9,044 bases of DNA from JAVVFH01 sp032250585. Its GTDB lineage: Bacteria; Pseudomonadota; Gammaproteobacteria; Xanthomonadales; SZUA-36. Every line of letters begins with the position of its first letter. Positions within the stretch are counted from its first letter, which is position 1. Shown here piece after piece: positions 6,595 to 9,044 of this stretch. The stretch spans positions 1 through 9,044 of the forward strand of contig JAVVFH010000144.1 of the NCBI GenBank assembly GCA_032250585.1, written 5' to 3'. The translations under genes were made by a program, and so were the position numbers. The notes beneath the pieces are model-generated. The model searched no databases, was not told the DNA's origin, and saw only the letters and a program-made list of their open reading frames with translations.

Positions 6595-7620
6595 TCAAGC
6601 TTGCTCGGGAAAGGCCAGAATGCGCGGTTCGGTTTCCAGCGTGATGCCAAAGCGGTCCGCGACGCGCGCTTTGATCGACTCGGCCAGCGCGAGGACGTCC
6701 CGACCCGTTGCGGCGCCGTGGTTGATGAGCACCAGCGCATGGCGCTGCGAGACGCCGGCGTCACCCCGGCGCTGGCCCTTGCAGCCGCAGCGTTCGATCA
6801 TCCAGGCCGCCGATAGCTTCACCTGTTCGGCGTCGTCCGCCCAGACCGGAAGTTCCGGGTATTCATTCAGCAGGCCGGTTGCGGTTTCCTTCGAAACCAC
6901 CGGGTTCTTGAAAAAACTGCCGGCGTTTCCGCACTTGGCCGGATCGGGCAGCTTGCGCCGTCGCAGGCGAATGACGGCGTCGCTGACGTCCCGGGGGGTG
7001 GCGTTCAGCACCCCCGCGGCGGCCAGTTCCTCGCTGAGGCCCGCGTAGTCGAGACGGGCGTTGAATTCCCGGCTAAGCCGCAGCCGCAGCGAGATGATCA
7101 GGTAGCGGTCGGGTTCGGCGGACTTGAAGCGGCTTTCCCGGTAGGCGAAGCCGCAGTCGGCGCGGGCGAAGCGGACCCGGTTTGCCGTGTGCCAGTCCCA
7201 GGCCGTGAGCCGATCCACAATACCCGAGAGCTCGACGCCGTAGGCGCCGATGTTCTGGATCGGCGCGGCGCCTGCGAGGCCCGGTATCAGAGACAGGTTT
7301 TCCAGTCCGCAGAGGCCCTCGTCCAGCGACCAGCGTACCAGTCTGTGCCAGTTCTCGCCGGCACCCACTTCCACCCAGGCCTGTCCGTCGTGCTCCGCGA
7401 CGATCGCCCGGCCGCGAATCCGGTTCAGAAACACCGTGCCGGGCACGTCGGTGGTGAGCAGCACATTGCTGCCGCCGCCCAGCAGTAGGTCGGCGCGTGG
7501 GTTGAAAGGAGGCAGGCTGGTGAGGTCGTCTTCGGTTTCGATCGTGACGGCGCGCTGCGCCCGAGCCTCGAGGCCGAAACTGTTCAGGCCGCGCAGGGAG
7601 GGTCTTTCGCTGATCTGCAT
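6595..7620 (-). CDS. murB: UDP-N-acetylenolpyruvoylglucosamine reductase
   Basis: A 341-residue cytosolic FAD enzyme that reduces UDP-GlcNAc-enolpyruvate with NADPH to UDP-MurNAc, the second committed step of peptidoglycan synthesis. Its length is close to E. coli MurB, and it has the type I layout. Seen: the FAD-binding block LLLGGGSNVLL (about 46-56), LIPGLAGAAPIQNIGAYGVEL (FAD domain), Y160/R161 in FAYRESRF, S235 in GNAGSFFKNP (the proton donor serine), and E331 in LETEPRIL (the late catalytic glutamate). These correspond to E. coli Y158/R159, S229 and E325. The frame continues to a GTG at 7653, but the ATG at 7620 is preferred: it gives the family length and forms a TGATG overlap with the pyrD stop, which implies coupling. 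The Shine-Dalgarno is weak (AGG four bases upstream). Confidence 0.96.
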   Translation of the reverse strand: MQISERPSLRGLNSFGLEARAQRAVTIETEDDLTSLPPFNPRADLLLGGGSNVLLTTDVPGTVFLNRIRGRAIVAEHDGQAWVEVGAGENWHRLVRWSLDEGLCGLENLSLIPGLAGAAPIQNIGAYGVELSGIVDRLTAWDWHTANRVRFARADCGFAYRESRFKSAEPDRYLIISLRLRLSREFNARLDYAGLSEELAAAGVLNATPRDVSDAVIRLRRRKLPDPAKCGNAGSFFKNPVVSKETATGLLNEYPELPVWADDAEQVKLSAAWMIERCGCKGQRRGDAGVSQRHALVLINHGAATGRDVLALAESIKARVADRFGITLETEPRILAFPEQA

Positions 7621-8642
7621 CAGCCTGCGCGGTCCGCGATCGCCTGCAGGCACTCAGCGACCAGCGCGGGTCCGCGGTAAACCAGGCCGGTGTAGAACTG
7701 CACCAGGTCCGCACCCAGGTCGAACTTGTCCGCTGCGTGTTGTCCGCGGGTAATTCCACCGACCCCGATCAGCGCCACTTCCGGCGGCAGGGCCTGGCGA
7801 AAGGCCGCCAGCACCCGGTCGGCCCGCGCCTTGAGCGGCGCGCCCGACAGGCCGCCTGCTTCCTTGGCGTGTTGCAGACCTTCGACGCCCGCGCGGCTGA
7901 CGGTGGTGTTGGTCGCGATCACGGCGTCCATCCGGTGGCGGGCCACGGCTTCGGCGATAATCTCCACCGCGCCTGCCGGCAGGTCCGGCGCGACCTTGAT
8001 GGCTAAAGGCACGCAGCGCCCGTGCTGGTCGGACAATTCCTTACGCCGTTGCGCCAGCGCGCCCAGCAGGCGGTCGAGTTCCTGCGCGCCCTGCAGTTCG
8101 CGCAGGTTTTTGGTGTTCGGCGAGGAGATGTTCGCCGTGATGTAGTCGGCGTAGGGGTAGACCTTTTCCAGGCAATGCAGGTAATCGTCGCTGGCGCGCT
8201 CGATCGGCGTATCGAAATTCTTGCCGATGTTGATGCCGAGCACGCCCGCGAAGCGGTGCTTGCGCACGCGCCGGACGAGGTGGTCGACGCCCTTGTTGTT
8301 GAAACCCAGGCGGTTGATCATGGCCTCGGCCTCCGGCAGGCGGAACACGCGGGGCCTGGGGTTGCCGGGCTGGGGGCGGGGTGTCACGGTGCCAACCTCG
8401 ACGAATCCGAAGCCCAGGTCGCCCAGGGCTTCGAAATAATCCGCGTTCTTGTCCAGGCCGGGCGCGACGCCTAGCGGGTTCGGAAACTCCAGTCCCATGC
8501 AGCGGACCGGTTGCCGGTGGGTTTTGCACAGGAGTTTCGTGGCCCCGAACCGGTGCCCGAGGCGCAGGCTTTCCAGCGTGAGTTCGTGCGCGACCTCCGG
8601 GTCGGTGGCGAACAAGGCCTTTTGCGCCAGCTGGTACCACAT
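7620..8642 (-). CDS. pyrD: Dihydroorotate dehydrogenase (quinone), class 2
   Basis: A 340-residue FMN enzyme that oxidises dihydroorotate to orotate, passing electrons to membrane quinone, in pyrimidine synthesis. The N-terminal part of about 40 residues (MWYQLAQKALFATDPEVAHE and onward) is the class 2 extension that docks to the inner membrane. Seen: LGVAPGLDKNADYFEALGDL with K65, GTVTPRPQPGNPRPRVFRL, RLGFNNKG, NISSPNTKNLRELQ (171-184) with S174 as the class 2 catalytic base, K216 in IKVAPDL, IATNTT, GGLSG and IGVGGI. The last segments bind FMN phosphate. The ATG at 8642 gives the expected length (E. coli PyrD has 336 residues), although no clear Shine-Dalgarno precedes it. It begins 25 bases after the ALDH stop and its own stop overlaps murB by one base. 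Confidence 0.97.
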   Translation of the reverse strand: MWYQLAQKALFATDPEVAHELTLESLRLGHRFGATKLLCKTHRQPVRCMGLEFPNPLGVAPGLDKNADYFEALGDLGFGFVEVGTVTPRPQPGNPRPRVFRLPEAEAMINRLGFNNKGVDHLVRRVRKHRFAGVLGINIGKNFDTPIERASDDYLHCLEKVYPYADYITANISSPNTKNLRELQGAQELDRLLGALAQRRKELSDQHGRCVPLAIKVAPDLPAGAVEIIAEAVARHRMDAVIATNTTVSRAGVEGLQHAKEAGGLSGAPLKARADRVLAAFRQALPPEVALIGVGGITRGQHAADKFDLGADLVQFYTGLVYRGPALVAECLQAIADRAG

Positions 8643-8667
8643 GCCGCGAGGCGCTCAGCGCAGGCCG

Positions 8668-9044
8668 TCAAAAGTCAAACTTGATGCCCTGGGCAAGCGG
8701 CAGGTCGAGGCCCCAGTTGATGGTGGTCGTCTGCCGCCGCATGTAGGCTTTCCAGGCGTCGGAGCCTGATTCGCGGCCGCCGCCGGTTTCCTTTTCCCCA
8801 CCGAAGGCACCGCCGATCTCCGCGCCGGAGGTGCCGATGTTGACGTTCGCAATGCCGCAGTCCGAGCCGGTTGCAGACAGAAAACGCTCGGCGCGCCGCA
8901 GGTCTGTCGTGAAAATGGCCGAGGACAGTCCCTGCGCCACGTCGTTGTGCATTTCGATCGCCTCGTCCAGATTGCGGAACGGAATCAGGTAGAGGATGGG
9001 CGCGAAGGTCTCTGTCTGCACGATGTCCCAGTCGTTGCGTGCGC
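8668..9044 (-). CDS. Aldehyde dehydrogenase, ALDH7 type (probable aminoadipate-semialdehyde dehydrogenase), C-terminal part
   Basis: Only the last 125 or so residues are in the window; the gene continues past the right edge and no start is present. The visible part holds TETFAPILY, a conserved ALDH block in the cofactor/catalytic region, then QGLSSAIFT, SDCGIANVNIGTSGAEIGGAF, GGEKETGGGRESGSDAWKAY and MRRQTTTINW, ending LPLAQGIKFDF. The run NVNI.TSGAEIGGAFGGEK.TGGGRESGSDAWK.YMRR is diagnostic of ALDH7 (animal antiquitin and bacterial aminoadipate-semialdehyde dehydrogenases), which oxidise 2-aminoadipate 6-semialdehyde to 2-aminoadipate with NAD(P)+. The catalytic cysteine lies upstream, outside the window. 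It is first of a same-strand run with pyrD 25 bases downstream. The substrate is inferred from the subfamily. Confidence 0.92.
   Translation of the reverse strand, partial: ARNDWDIVQTETFAPILYLIPFRNLDEAIEMHNDVAQGLSSAIFTTDLRRAERFLSATGSDCGIANVNIGTSGAEIGGAFGGEKETGGGRESGSDAWKAYMRRQTTTINWGLDLPLAQGIKFDF

Noticed and set aside
7621..7653. GTG start extending MurB by 11 residues into pyrD
   Set aside because: The ATG at 7620 gives the normal family length and a one-base stop/start overlap with pyrD.

Overview
The window is GC-rich and gene-dense, with a coding style and gene families typical of a proteobacterium. The GCDH-type glutaryl-CoA dehydrogenase, class 2 PyrD, type I MurB of about 341 residues and a LolA-like/FtsX-like export cassette fit a gammaproteobacterium best. 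That placement comes from family content, not from a marker gene. No RNA gene, insertion sequence, CRISPR array or phage gene was seen.

Layout. (1) Positions 1-2334, minus strand: a tight export cassette. A secreted LolA-like protein is followed by two homologous FtsX/LolCE-type permeases with stop/start overlaps; the second permease runs off the left edge. Its ATPase partner is not in the window. (2) Positions 2335-2526: divergent intergenic region. (3) Positions 2527-4737, plus strand: an NT5C1-type cytosolic 5'-nucleotidase, then glutaryl-CoA dehydrogenase (gcdH). gcdH seems to have its own promoter and a structured leader. (4) Positions 4738-4826: short convergent gap. (5) Positions 4827-9044, minus strand: a run transcribed right to left, consisting of an ALDH7-type aldehyde dehydrogenase (C-terminal part only), pyrD, murB, and an M28 metallopeptidase lipoprotein.

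How the genes relate. The cassette on the left probably moves a lipid or lipoprotein between the inner membrane and the outer envelope. gcdH and the ALDH7 gene at the right edge are both known in lysine catabolism: aminoadipate semialdehyde oxidation upstream, glutaryl-CoA to crotonyl-CoA downstream. They lie on opposite strands and are separated by pyrimidine and peptidoglycan synthesis genes. pyrD and murB are housekeeping genes that overlap by one base. Most of the window is ordinary core metabolism and envelope biology. The most unusual points are the gcdH leader, the 27-base repeat shared by the two permease genes, and the eukaryote-like nucleotidase.
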